Assembly: GCF_014163735.1 (NCBI RefSeq)
Contig: NZ_JACJDV010000005.1
Location: 1 to 64,000, forward strand
Length of the DNA: 64,000 nt
Direction: 5' to 3'
DNA from: Shewanella sp. SR44-3
GTDB lineage: Bacteria; Pseudomonadota; Gammaproteobacteria; Enterobacterales; Shewanellaceae
Shown: one piece after another, positions 9,141 to 17,492 of the stretch
Layout of the letters: each line of letters begins with the position of its first letter
Position numbering within the stretch: position 1 is the first letter of the stretch
The notes under the pieces: model-generated
Database searches by the model: none
Seen by the model: only the letters and a program-made list of their open reading frames with translations
What the model was told of the DNA's origin: nothing
Made by a program: the position numbers and the translations under genes

Positions 9141-10316
9141 TTAGAGCAGTACACTTTTAAGTACTCTTTGCCAATTACCACCCATAAACCTGTCGCGATC
9201 CGTTGATTTAAAACGGGCTTTTGCCAGCGCATCATCGATACGACTCATGCGATCTATATGATTAAGCTCAGGGATCACCACATGCTGAGGTTCCAGCTCA
9301 AAGCCTAGGACATTTCTGTCCCTTAAGCTATGCCACCACTCTAAGTATTCCTTTACGCCTTGGCTATTATCGTTATCGAGGGCCAATAAGTTTTCCTGGC
9401 CTCTGAGCGGAAAATCATTGGCGATGGCAACGCAGTCAACGCCGCCTACTCGGTTAATGTGCTCAAGTTGGCGAATGTAATCATCAATTGTGGGCTTAGC
9501 CTTGTTGGTGAGCCAAAAACTCATCATAAACACTCCAAACACACCGCCAGAGTTGGCAATTGCGCGGATGACCTCATCAGGGGAGCAGCGGGCGTGATTG
9601 ACGAATTTTCTTGCAGCGCCATGGCTTTGCACTATAGGAGCATTGCTGGCCTTGGCGGCATCGAGGGCGGTTTGCGGGCTTGAGTGGCTTACATCTATCA
9701 GCATATTACGTTGGTTTAACGCGCTGACAAGTTCATGACCTGCTGCTGTTAAGGGAAGGTTTAAGCCCTGTGTGCCATCATTATCTAATGCACCGCCAGC
9801 AAATTGATTACCATAGTGATGAGTTAATTGCAGTACTCTTAGCCCTTGCTGGTGCAAGGTGTCAAGTTGCTGCCAATTCGCCGCCTTGCCAGTATGTTCA
9901 ATGTCTTGCTCGACGCAATCAGCCCCTTGAATTTGAAAGTACACCGCAGTGCGAGATTGAGCCTGAGCTAAGATGATGTCATTACCGCTTAACCCTTGAA
10001 GGTAGACTTCTGGGTGGTCTTTGACTGTCTTTGAGGCTTGTTTGATACTCTTGTTGCAGGCATCAAAGGTGCGTTTGTAGTTTAAGGTGCCATCAGCTTG
10101 GGTGATGGTTTCTATGGCCGAGATATCGGCGATAAAAGCATCGAGCTTAGAGGCGGGGACATCACGGAGATCAATAGGTAAAAATGACAGTCCATCTATG
10201 TACAGACGTGGGCTTTTAGCCCAGGTTGGCAGTGATGCAAAAGGGCTCAGTAAACTGGCTGCGCCAAGGCCTTTTAATAGGGTTCGGCGGGTGGAATCGT
10301 ACTGAGCTTTTGTCAT
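9141..10316 (-). CDS. Tat-exported M19 (renal dipeptidase) family protein with altered metal site
   Basis: Related to M19 membrane dipeptidases, zinc enzymes that cleave dipeptides. The 391-aa protein begins with a twin-arginine signal, SRRTLL-like TRRTLLKG (about residues 9-16), and a hydrophobic stretch ending near AKS, so export folded to the periplasm is likely. Family landmarks are present: VEQD with the bridging Glu (E136), LTHHYGN (164-170), DVSHSS (H211), QSHGAAR (H232) and the NDFP aspartate (D301). The usual N-terminal H-x-D zinc ligands after DG are missing: DGLSFLP stands where DGHND is expected. It may therefore bind one metal or be inactive. Start supported by AAGGA. Confidence 0.82.
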   Translation of the reverse strand: MTKAQYDSTRRTLLKGLGAASLLSPFASLPTWAKSPRLYIDGLSFLPIDLRDVPASKLDAFIADISAIETITQADGTLNYKRTFDACNKSIKQASKTVKDHPEVYLQGLSGNDIILAQAQSRTAVYFQIQGADCVEQDIEHTGKAANWQQLDTLHQQGLRVLQLTHHYGNQFAGGALDNDGTQGLNLPLTAAGHELVSALNQRNMLIDVSHSSPQTALDAAKASNAPIVQSHGAARKFVNHARCSPDEVIRAIANSGGVFGVFMMSFWLTNKAKPTIDDYIRQLEHINRVGGVDCVAIANDFPLRGQENLLALDNDNSQGVKEYLEWWHSLRDRNVLGFELEPQHVVIPELNHIDRMSRIDDALAKARFKSTDRDRFMGGNWQRVLKSVLL

Positions 10317-10333
10317 GGTGATCCTTTTATTTG

Positions 10334-10777
10334 TTAAGTGGCCAAGGCTTTTATCTCATTTGCCAAAGCGGTTAAACCATTGGTTCTGGAAGGGCTTAAT
10401 TGGCCACTTAATCCTAAATCATTAAAATACTGCTCAAGGTCAAATGCGTGTATATATGCTGTTGTTTGGCCTTGAGTGGCTGCAAGTAAGAGTGCGATAA
10501 GGCCTTTAACAATTCGAGCCTCGCTGTCGGCAAGGTAAAAATGTTGGCCTAGTTGCTGATGATGATAAAGCCAAGCTTGGCTTTCACAGCCTTTTACTTG
10601 GGCGCTCTCTTGGCGAAGTGCCAATGGCACTGGGGTTAAATATTTGCCTAGCAACATCAGTTGGCGGTATTTCTCTTGCCAGTTGTTAGCGGCTTTGATC
10701 AGGCTAACGCCTTGACTAATTTCCTGCGGTAACTCATTGAATAAGCTATCACAGTCTTGAACACTTAGGTTACTCAT
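10334..10777 (-). CDS. sufE: Cysteine desulfurase sulfur acceptor SufE/CsdE family
   Basis: Takes persulfide sulfur from a SufS/CsdA-type desulfurase for Fe-S cluster building. The 147-aa protein has the SufE core with the acceptor cysteine C64 in VKGCESQAW and the conserved C-terminal stretch ending in GLSGQLSPSRTNGL. It follows the desulfurase gene on the same strand with about 120 bp between. No SufBCD genes are nearby, so whether it is SufE or CsdE is decided only by its partner. Confidence 0.88.
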   Translation of the reverse strand: MSNLSVQDCDSLFNELPQEISQGVSLIKAANNWQEKYRQLMLLGKYLTPVPLALRQESAQVKGCESQAWLYHHQQLGQHFYLADSEARIVKGLIALLLAATQGQTTAYIHAFDLEQYFNDLGLSGQLSPSRTNGLTALANEIKALAT

Positions 10778-10899
10778 TGATGGTAAATTCCAGATTAAAT
10801 CGACATTCTGTTAGCTAAGGCGTTAATACATTTGACCTAGCGGGCTGATTTGTGCTTAAAGCAACTCAAGCCATGAAGTCATTAATACAGCTAAAGCCA

Positions 10900-12168
10900 T
10901 TAAAGTAAGAGTGCTTTCACTTCTTTAAGGGCATGAATAAGTTGGTCAATGTCAGCTTGGTTACTGTAGAGGCCAATAGAGGCACGGCAACAGCCCTTTA
11001 GGTTAAGGCTGTGCATCAGTGGCATGGCGCAGTGGTGACCACAGCGAACCGCAACACCTTGCTGATCAAGTAAAATCCCTACATCTTGGTGATGCTCACC
11101 TTTAAGGTTGAACGCCACCGCGCCGACATTGGTATTAACTGCGCTTATTACCCCGTAGAGTTCAATGTCCCCAAGCTGTAGTAATTGTTGTTGCAGGTAA
11201 TGCAGCAGCTGCTGCTCATGCATGAACATTTGCGCCCTTGGCAAGTCATTTATAAAGTCGATGGCCGCGCCAAGCCCAATGACTTCAGCGATAGCTGGCG
11301 TGCCAGCCTCTAAGCGATTAGGCAGTTCACCAAATTCGGTATGAGTAAAGCTTACGGTTTTTATCATTTCGCCGCCTGTCATCATGGGGCTTAGGCTATC
11401 TAATACTTCAAAACGGCCATATAAAATACCTACACCGGTTGGGCCATACATTTTGTGCCCAGAAAACACATAAAAATCACAGTTTAAGTCATCAACATCC
11501 ACTGACATGTGGGCGATGGCCTGCGCGCCATCCACTAAGGTGAGAGCATTATAGTGTTTGGCTTTATTGACTAAGTCTTTGACTGGATTCAATGTTCCCA
11601 AAGCGTTGGAAACATGGCATAGGGCCACTACTTTAGGCCTTAAAGTCAGTAACGCTTCATAGGCGCTGATGTCTATTTGGCATTGTTTATCCAAAGGGAT
11701 GGCTTTAATAATTGCGCCAGTGCGCTTTGCAAGCTCTTGCCAAGGAACGATATTGGCATGATGGGCTGCGGTATCGATAAGGATTATATCCCCTTTAGAT
11801 AACGTACCGCTTAAGCCAAAGGCCACCATGTTGATGGATTCTGTAGTGCCATGGGTAAAGATGATTTCATCAAGGCGCTTAGCATGAATAAACTGCCTGA
11901 CTTTGTGGCGTACAGCTTCGTATTGGCTGGTTACCCGAGCAGACAGTCTATGGGCTGCCCTGTGCACATTGGCATTATCTTGCTGATAATAGCGCTGCAT
12001 GGCATCTATGACTATTTGTGGTTTTTGGCTGGTGGCGGCTGTATCAAGGTAGCACAGAGGCATGGCATCGAAGCGTTGAGCTAATAGCGGAAATTGCTCA
12101 CGTATGTTTTGGTGGCGCCACTGGCTGATGTTTGCTGCTGTGTCTGAATTATTCGATGCTTGACTCAT
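10900..12168 (-). CDS. sufS: Cysteine desulfurase SufS/CsdA family
   Basis: PLP enzyme that removes sulfur from cysteine, giving alanine and an enzyme persulfide. The 422-aa protein has the PLP lysine K239 in SGHKMYGP, the H-binding stretch TAAHHANIVPW, and the catalytic Cys C380 in VRCGHHCAMPL, which is closer to SufS (GHHCAMP) than to CsdA (GQHCAQP). It forms a pair with sufE downstream. A strong terminator upstream separates it from tas, so it should have its own promoter in 12169-12190. The start has no obvious Shine-Dalgarno. Confidence 0.9.
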   Translation of the reverse strand: MSQASNNSDTAANISQWRHQNIREQFPLLAQRFDAMPLCYLDTAATSQKPQIVIDAMQRYYQQDNANVHRAAHRLSARVTSQYEAVRHKVRQFIHAKRLDEIIFTHGTTESINMVAFGLSGTLSKGDIILIDTAAHHANIVPWQELAKRTGAIIKAIPLDKQCQIDISAYEALLTLRPKVVALCHVSNALGTLNPVKDLVNKAKHYNALTLVDGAQAIAHMSVDVDDLNCDFYVFSGHKMYGPTGVGILYGRFEVLDSLSPMMTGGEMIKTVSFTHTEFGELPNRLEAGTPAIAEVIGLGAAIDFINDLPRAQMFMHEQQLLHYLQQQLLQLGDIELYGVISAVNTNVGAVAFNLKGEHHQDVGILLDQQGVAVRCGHHCAMPLMHSLNLKGCCRASIGLYSNQADIDQLIHALKEVKALLL

Positions 12169-12190
12169 AAAGGCGTGTGTCTATCTTGAT

Positions 12191-12230
12191 AAAATAAAAA
12201 GGCATCAAGATCTTCAGCGATCTTGATGCC
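12191..12230 (-). terminator. Rho-independent terminator of tas
   Basis: On the minus strand a perfect 12-bp stem, GGCATCAAGATC with GATCTTGATGCC and a 6-nt loop, is followed by TTTTTATTTT. It lies just after tas and before sufS. Confidence 0.92.
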
Positions 12231-12285
12231 CATTGCAAGGTCTGTGTGGACGATATTGAGTTTAGCCTATTATTTCAGTATTGCC

Positions 12286-13326
12286 TTAAGGACATGGAAA
12301 GCGATAAAGGTCAGATAATTCATTGATACGCCCTATAAGCTCACTAGATAAGCTTAGTTTATGGCTGTCGATGTTTTCTTTTAGCTGCTGTAAATTTGTG
12401 GCGCCTATGATGTTGGCTGCGACAAATTTACGGCTATTAACAAAGGCTAGGGCCATCTGTGCCGGTGATAACCCAAACTCACGGGCTAAATCCACATAAG
12501 CTTGGGTGGCTTCCAGTGCCATTGGCGTGCTGTTATAGCGGGCAAAGCGTTTGAAGACAGTAAGCCTAGCGCCTTCTGGCCATTGGCCTTTTTCATATTT
12601 ACCCGTTAATGCGCCAAAGGCCAATGGAGAGTAAGCCAGTAGCGGGACTTCTTCTCTGTGACTGATTTCAGACATGGCAATTTCATAGCTGCGGTTAAGT
12701 AAGTTATAAGGATTCTGCACGCTAACTATTCTTGGTAAATCGTGTTTTTCTGCCAGCTTTAAATATTTCATAAAGCCCCAAGGGGTTTCGTTTGAAATCC
12801 CTATGTAACGAACTTTGCCTTGGCGGACGATTTCACTTAATGCTTCTAAGGTATCTAAGATGGGAGTGTACTGCTCATCTTGTTGATCTTCATACATCAT
12901 TTGGCCAAAAAAGTTGGTATTACGATCCGGCCAATGCACTTGATATAAATCTATGGTGTCGATCTGCAAGCGTTGAAGTGAGTCATCAACCGCTTGGTGA
13001 ATGTTACACCAATCCAACGCCATCTTTGGGCGAATATAATCGCCTTTTCCACCAGGGGCGGCTACCTTGGTCGCTATGATGAGATCATCTCGATTGCCCT
13101 GAGCTTTGAGGTAGCGCCCAAGAATGCGTTCTGTCTCCCCTTGGGTATCAGCTTTGGGGGGCACAGGATACATTTCGGCAGTATCGATGAAGTTAATACC
13201 TTGGCCGATGGCATAGTCTAATTGTTCGAAGGCTTGAGCCTCTGTATTCTGTTCACCCCAAGTCATGGTGCCAAGGCAAATTTTACTGACTTCAAGACTT
13301 GAATGAGCAATGCGTTGATATTCCAT
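12286..13326 (-). CDS. tas: NADP(H)-dependent aldo-keto reductase Tas
   Basis: TIM-barrel oxidoreductase of the AKR family. The 346-aa length matches E. coli Tas. Seen: GLGTMTWGEQN-type N-terminus (ICLGTMTWGEQN), catalytic D49-x-x-E-M-Y as DTAEMYP, catalytic Lys in ATKVAAPG, His in YQVHWP, and SVQNPYNLLNR. In E. coli tas can supply a step in tyrosine auxotrophs; the natural substrate is not settled. ATG start with TAGGAG upstream. It has its own terminator downstream. Confidence 0.92.
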   Translation of the reverse strand: MEYQRIAHSSLEVSKICLGTMTWGEQNTEAQAFEQLDYAIGQGINFIDTAEMYPVPPKADTQGETERILGRYLKAQGNRDDLIIATKVAAPGGKGDYIRPKMALDWCNIHQAVDDSLQRLQIDTIDLYQVHWPDRNTNFFGQMMYEDQQDEQYTPILDTLEALSEIVRQGKVRYIGISNETPWGFMKYLKLAEKHDLPRIVSVQNPYNLLNRSYEIAMSEISHREEVPLLAYSPLAFGALTGKYEKGQWPEGARLTVFKRFARYNSTPMALEATQAYVDLAREFGLSPAQMALAFVNSRKFVAANIIGATNLQQLKENIDSHKLSLSSELIGRINELSDLYRFPCP

Positions 13327-13424
13327 TTATTTCTCCTACGGAATAGAGATAGCTTGAGGCTAGCAAGCTTTGGCAGTGTTGCAAAGTGGCAAAAATAAAA
13401 CGCTGTGTGAGTGATTGAATAATG

Positions 13425-13474
13425 CTCAACTCAATTTAACTCAGCTCAGTTCAATTCAATTCAACTCAGTCCAG
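13425..13474. repeat. Degenerate 5-bp tandem repeat, ten units
   Basis: Ten successive pentamers of the form (C/T)TCA(A/G), with small departures, fill the 50 bp that end exactly at the stop codon of the acetyltransferase gene. Four kinds dominate: CTCAA, CTCAG and TTCAA. It looks like slipped-strand growth of a microsatellite. Confidence 0.85.
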
Positions 13475-14005
13475 TCAATCTAGCTCTAGTCTCATGGCGA
13501 TTTCGCAGGCATCGTGGCCAGTTTCACCTAAATGCTCACAGGGCACGAAGCCAAGCTTTTGGTACAAGGCTAAAGCTTCAACTAGCACTGCCGTGGTCTC
13601 AAGATAAATACTGCTGTAACCTGATTTTTTAGCAAAATCAATTGCCTGTGCGGATAGACGCTTAGCCATGCCCAAACCACGGATAGCGGGCATGAAGTAC
13701 ATTTTTTGTAACTCGCATACCTTGGAATGCCCCGCAAGTGGTGCTATGCCAGCGCCGCCGCAGATGCTTCCTTGATATTCAATAACCCAGTAATGAGCGT
13801 TATTGGCTTGATAAACAACACTTAAAGTATCCAATGTTTTATCGGCAACCCCATAGCCTTTATCAGCCGTGAGGCCATATTGCGCCGAAACCGCGCGAAT
13901 AACGGCGGCAATTGCAGCATCATCAAGTGGCGTGAGGCTGCGAATATTAGGTGCATGAGTCCTGTCATTCAAAGCTGGCTCGTCAGTCTGCAACTGGGTT
14001 GTCAT
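13475..14005 (-). CDS. GNAT-family N-acetyltransferase
   Basis: Predicted acetyl-CoA-dependent acetyltransferase of unknown substrate. About 176 aa from the chosen start. The acetyl-CoA motif A is seen as MYFMPAIRGLGMAKRL (R/Q-x-x-G-x-G/A type) and motif B as LYQKLGFVP. Start: the ATG at 14005 is preferred because GAGGA lies 8 nt upstream, while an ATG five codons earlier has no site. It overlaps the end of yjjX by 23 nt, so the two are probably translationally coupled, yjjX first. Confidence 0.85.
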   Translation of the reverse strand: MTTQLQTDEPALNDRTHAPNIRSLTPLDDAAIAAVIRAVSAQYGLTADKGYGVADKTLDTLSVVYQANNAHYWVIEYQGSICGGAGIAPLAGHSKVCELQKMYFMPAIRGLGMAKRLSAQAIDFAKKSGYSSIYLETTAVLVEALALYQKLGFVPCEHLGETGHDACEIAMRLELD

Positions 14006-14549
14006 TGAAAAAATCCTCATTGATTAACGGCGCCATGGCGAGCACTAAGGCTTGGGTATAATTGCCTTCACGGCTAGCAAGACCTTGGGTTAATAGGCCG
14101 ATAGCACCGCCTTTTTGCTTAATATTATCGGTATTAAATAGCCTGTCCATCACATGGCCTAATTCTTCCCCAGCGACTAGTGCCTGATAGACATTACTGG
14201 GCAGGGGCAGTTGAGCGCTGCGGCCTATGGACTGTTTATCTTTATGCAGAATAACCATATAAGCAAAAGTCGCTGCGCCGTACTCAAAGTTATCTACGCC
14301 GCCTTCTATGGCCACATAAAAATCCGCCAGTGCTTGTTGCTGGCAATAACGGGCACGATTGATGGCGCCTAAACGAGTTTGGGCTTCGGTCATCGGCTGC
14401 TCTGGCACTAATGAAGGAGCGTGCATTCCGCTGCACTGAACCTTGGCTTGGGGAAAGTACTGTTCGATAGCCGTTTTAGCCGCGTTGATTTTAACTGGGT
14501 TGGTTGAACCGACTAAAATAGAGATGGTTTGGATAGAGGGAGTTTGCAT
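13983..14549 (-). CDS. yjjX: Inosine/xanthosine triphosphatase
   Basis: House-cleaning phosphatase that hydrolyses ITP and XTP, keeping deaminated purines out of nucleic acids. The 188-aa protein shows the YjjX N-terminus ILVGSTNPVKINAAK (about residues 11-25), the conserved EQPMTEAQTRLGAINRA stretch, and FYVAIEGGVD. It is the first gene of a two-gene unit with the acetyltransferase. Confidence 0.92.
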   Translation of the reverse strand: MQTPSIQTISILVGSTNPVKINAAKTAIEQYFPQAKVQCSGMHAPSLVPEQPMTEAQTRLGAINRARYCQQQALADFYVAIEGGVDNFEYGAATFAYMVILHKDKQSIGRSAQLPLPSNVYQALVAGEELGHVMDRLFNTDNIKQKGGAIGLLTQGLASREGNYTQALVLAMAPLINEDFFNDNPVAD

Positions 14550-14997
14550 AAGCTTAAAAACTACGTCCTTTTAGTGTGTTGGGGAGGGCTTATTCAGTCA
14601 CTGATTGATAAGAGTATTAGTGCGCTTGTTATACTAGCGCCTTGAGTTCTTTATTTAAAACGTTAATCCCCCTTAAGATATATAAATCTTGTTTAGCCAT
14701 GGTGAATTTAACCACTTTTTGTTAACTTAGTCCCATAATTAAGATTAAGCTAAATTGCCATGCTTAACTAATCTCTAAAAATACAAAGACTTATCTTTTT
14801 CGTTAACTTGGCCTGTTTTCTGCATTATTTTCTACATTGTTTTTAGCACTAGCTTTGATGCTGTACGCACAGTCGCACTGTGCTGCGCATAATGTTGGTT
14901 ACTCAGGCTTTGCCATTGTGGTTGTCATTGCCATTAATGCTAAGGTAACGACTCAAGACTCCCGCCTAGTATGGGAATTAATTAAAGGAATAATCTC
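14550..14997. other. Intergenic region with a possible small ORF
   Basis: A 448-bp, mostly AT-rich gap between divergent yjjX and the DGSGSI-repeat gene. The right third holds a 47-codon frame (14858-15001) that overlaps the next gene. No hairpin or repeat stands out in the rest. Confidence 0.6.
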
Positions 14998-15001
14998 ATG
15001 A
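14858..15001 (+). CDS. Possible 47-aa membrane microprotein overlapping the repeat-protein gene
   Basis: An ATG at 14858 opens a 47-codon frame whose TGA (14999-15001) overlaps the ATG of the next gene in the classic ATGA arrangement. It contains a hydrophobic segment GFAIVVVIAINA. The frame is also open upstream, back to a TAA, and that upstream part reads as a hydrophobic run with TTG codons, so a longer TTG-started form with a signal-like N-terminus is possible. There is no good Shine-Dalgarno for the ATG. It may be a chance frame. Confidence 0.3.
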   Translation: MLYAQSHCAAHNVGYSGFAIVVVIAINAKVTTQDSRLVWELIKGIIS

Positions 15002-15825
15002 ATCTACGTTCAAAATTATTAGCCGTGGCCATTCTTGGCGGTATTGTTATCTACGGTCCCTCGTTTGAGGTGCAAAGTGACCTTTCTATATTTAGTGATG
15101 ACTCAGAGCTTATTATGAGTGAAAAAAGGCTATCGCTCAGTGCTAGTGAGTTAAGCACCTTAAAGGCCGAAACCGGCGCGGGCAAGCTTGAAATCCAGGG
15201 AGTAGAAGGCTTAGCAGAGATTGAGCTGGTGGCGAATGTGTACGCCTATGACGACACAGAAATTGAGCTTAGTTTAAATAAAAACAGCGATCGCGCCGAG
15301 CTTATCGCTAAGGTAGTGACTGAGTACAATTTTGATCAATCGCCCTATATCGACCTGATGGTGCGCATGCCTGCGGCCATGGTACTAGACATTAAAGATG
15401 GCTCAGGTTCTATCAAGATTGACGCTATGATGGCGGATATCAAAATTCATGATGGTTCAGGCAGCATCGCCATCGATGGCGGCAAGGATCTTGCTATTAC
15501 GGATGGCTCAGGCTCCATCAGCATAAAAGCCAATCAAGGTAATATAGCCTTGGTGGATGGCTCTGGCAGCATCAACCTTGAGAACGTCGGCGGTGATCTG
15601 GCTATTGAAGATGGCTCGGGTAGCATCAATATCAACAAAGCCGCTGGAAATGTGGCTATAAAAGATGGCTCTGGTGGTATAAATATCGAACATGTTCAAG
15701 GACTGGTGGTGATCAATGATGGCTCTGGCAGCATTAATGTGAAGCATGCTAAAGGGTTGACGGTTAAGAATGCCGGTTCTGGTAGCGTTAATTACTCCGA
15801 TATTGATGGGCCTGTGAACCTATAA
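14998..15825 (+). CDS. DGSGSI-repeat protein, predicted beta-solenoid (DUF4097-like)
   Basis: A 275-aa protein with an N-terminal hydrophobic segment (about residues 5-22) acting as signal or anchor, so it is likely periplasmic or surface-bound. From about residue 130 it carries eight copies of a 17-18-residue unit that each open with DGSGSI or a close variant (the sixth is DGSGGI, the last AGSGSV). Alternating short hydrophobic strands and DGSGS turns suggest a right-handed beta-helix ladder, as in DUF4097/adhesin-like proteins. The ATG has AAAGGA upstream. Function is unknown; the regular DGSGS turns could bind metal ions or a flat surface. A strong terminator follows, so it is a single-gene or two-gene unit. 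Confidence 0.85.
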   Translation: MNLRSKLLAVAILGGIVIYGPSFEVQSDLSIFSDDSELIMSEKRLSLSASELSTLKAETGAGKLEIQGVEGLAEIELVANVYAYDDTEIELSLNKNSDRAELIAKVVTEYNFDQSPYIDLMVRMPAAMVLDIKDGSGSIKIDAMMADIKIHDGSGSIAIDGGKDLAITDGSGSISIKANQGNIALVDGSGSINLENVGGDLAIEDGSGSININKAAGNVAIKDGSGGINIEHVQGLVVINDGSGSINVKHAKGLTVKNAGSGSVNYSDIDGPVNL

Positions 15826-15852
15826 ATTTAACGGTTTACACTTTTAAAAACG

Positions 15853-15891
15853 ATGCCGAGCTTACTCCATAAGCTCGGCATTATTATTTTT
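15853..15891. terminator. Strong rho-independent terminator after the repeat protein
   Basis: ATGCCGAGCTTA and TAAGCTCGGCAT form a perfect 12-bp stem with a 5-nt loop, followed on the + strand by TATTATTTTT. The flanking A-run gives some bidirectional character. Confidence 0.92.
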
Positions 15892-15978
15892 GGGTTTTCA
15901 ATAAGATTGTATTGATCCTAGTGCTTTTGCCTGTGACCATAGGGGTTAATGATTGGCACAATCAAAGAGATGAGTTTT

Positions 15979-16743
15979 ATGGCTAAAAAGTATTATGTGG
16001 TCTGGTCTGGGCGTGAAACAGGTATTTTTACCAGTTGGGATCAGACTAAACGCTCGGTAGATAAGTTTCCTCAGGCTAAATACAAATCCTTCCCCACGGA
16101 AGCGCAAGCGAAAGCTGCATTTGCAAAATCGCCACAGGTGAGCATTGGCGTAGGGGCTAAAACTGTGCCCAAAAGTGCTTCATCAAGTAAAGGCAACAGG
16201 ACCTCTGTCCACAATGAGCTTGAGAACCTTGATATTGTGCTTTATACCGATGGCGGCTGTGAGCCAAACCCAGGAAAAGCTGGTTCTGGACTGGCGCTTT
16301 ACCATAAAGGCCAACTCAGTGAACTTTGGTATGGCTTATATCACCCCAACGGCACGAACAATACTGCTGAGTTGAATGCTCTTTACCAAGCCTTATTGAT
16401 TGCCAAAACTAAGCTTAATGCAGGCCATAAGGTGCAGATTTTTAGTGATTCTCAATACAGCATTAAGTGCATCACTGAATGGGCCTATGGCTGGAAAGCC
16501 AAAGGTTGGAGCAGGAAGGGTGGCGAGATAGCCAATCTTGAGATCATAAAATTAGCTCACGAATTATTTGATGAACTTAAAACACGACTTGGACTTGAAC
16601 ATGTGGCCGCGCACGTGGGCATCGAAGGTAATGAGCTTGCAGACAGAATGTCGATTTTAGCCATCGAAGAGCAAACGTCCGCCTTTGTGAAATATGATAA
16701 GCCACTAGATTTAAACGAAATTTTAGCCCTAAGGGCTGGTTAA
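15979..16743 (+). CDS. rnhA: Ribonuclease HI with N-terminal hybrid-binding domain
   Basis: Cleaves RNA in RNA-DNA hybrids. The protein has a small N-terminal RHBD/viroplasmin domain (KYYVVWSGRETGIF, first 45 residues) that binds hybrids, a linker, and an RNase H domain with catalytic residues: D in YTDGGCEPNPG, E in NTAELNAL, D in FSDSQYS, and the H/D pair in HVGIEGNELADR. The start at 15979 gives MAKKYYVV, the family's usual beginning; in-frame ATGs at 15949 and 15970 are possible. RHBD fusions are commoner in eukaryotes but known in bacteria, and a second, short RNase HI may exist elsewhere in the genome. Confidence 0.9.
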   Translation: MAKKYYVVWSGRETGIFTSWDQTKRSVDKFPQAKYKSFPTEAQAKAAFAKSPQVSIGVGAKTVPKSASSSKGNRTSVHNELENLDIVLYTDGGCEPNPGKAGSGLALYHKGQLSELWYGLYHPNGTNNTAELNALYQALLIAKTKLNAGHKVQIFSDSQYSIKCITEWAYGWKAKGWSRKGGEIANLEIIKLAHELFDELKTRLGLEHVAAHVGIEGNELADRMSILAIEEQTSAFVKYDKPLDLNEILALRAG

Positions 16744-16744
16744 C

Positions 16745-16778
16745 TTATTCTCAAGGGAGCTAATTATTCTCAAGGGAG
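16745..16778. repeat. 15-bp direct repeat across the end of the HAD gene
   Basis: TTATTCTCAAGGGAG occurs at 16745-16759 and 16764-16778, a 19-bp period, in the 16-bp gap between convergent rnhA and the HAD gene and inside the last codons of the latter. It looks like a recent tandem duplication that includes the HAD stop region. Confidence 0.85.
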
Positions 16779-17353
16779 TTAAGTAGAGCCGTTAATTCAT
16801 CTAAGTGGGTGATGACTAAGTCAGCTTGAGCTTGATAGGCGCTCTCGCGGCCATGATTAATAAAACAGCTTTGCATCCCAGCATTAAAAGCTGCTTGAAT
16901 ATCATAAAGGTAATCACCAACATAGAGGATTGATTGCGGTTCAAGCTGCCAAAGGCTCGCGATGGCAAGTAACGCATCGGGAGCAGGCTTAGGCGGATAA
17001 TCTTCACGGGTCAGCACCAGTTGGATTGGAATACGGTTATTTGACACCTTAAGTGCACTGGCGCTTTGGCTATTACGGGTGACGATTGCGCTAGGGAGTT
17101 GAGCTTTTTCTAAAGCGTCAAACAAGTCTGTCATTCCTGGCAGTGCTTGAGCACTAAGGGCATCTTGTTGCTCGTGCCAAGCAATGACATTGTTAGCATG
17201 AGCTTTTGTTTTTACGCAGGTTAATGTATCAACAAATACCAACACATCGAGCTGCTCAGGGCAGTTAATTTGTTGTCGAATGAGGCTGAAATCTAAGCTC
17301 GAGGTCACCAAAGTACCATCGAGATCGAAAATAATGCCTTTAAGTTTTATCAT
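16760..17353 (-). CDS. HAD-superfamily phosphatase (Gph-like)
   Basis: Predicted small-molecule phosphatase. The 197-aa protein has the HAD motifs in order: DLDGTL (nucleophile Asp and the general acid Asp, about residues 10-15), VTRN (motif II Thr, about 92), the K of PPKPAPDAL (motif III), and VGDYLYDIQAA (motif IV). A small helical cap lies between motifs I and II, as in subclass IA. The substrate cannot be told. It is convergent with rnhA and carries a duplicated 15-bp stretch at its end. Confidence 0.88.
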   Translation of the reverse strand: MIKLKGIIFDLDGTLVTSSLDFSLIRQQINCPEQLDVLVFVDTLTCVKTKAHANNVIAWHEQQDALSAQALPGMTDLFDALEKAQLPSAIVTRNSQSASALKVSNNRIPIQLVLTREDYPPKPAPDALLAIASLWQLEPQSILYVGDYLYDIQAAFNAGMQSCFINHGRESAYQAQADLVITHLDELTALLNSLENN

Positions 17354-17492
17354 CTTGAGTTTTCAACTTTATTTCTATTATTAATTGATAAAAATGCTCG
17401 TTCAGCTTATGGGCAGAAAGGAAGCCCATGGCATAATACTTATGCACACTATTTTACACTCGAGATCACAAATATACTCAGGGATCGCAATC

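Noticed and set aside
9053..9235. 60-codon minus-strand frame overlapping the end of the dipeptidase-like gene
   Set aside because: It overlaps the real C-terminus in another frame, has no good ribosome site and no family look.
15508..15747. Antisense frame with a repeated pattern in the DGSGSI gene
   Set aside because: It is the reverse reading of the repeat units; the sense frame has the signal peptide, start and terminator.
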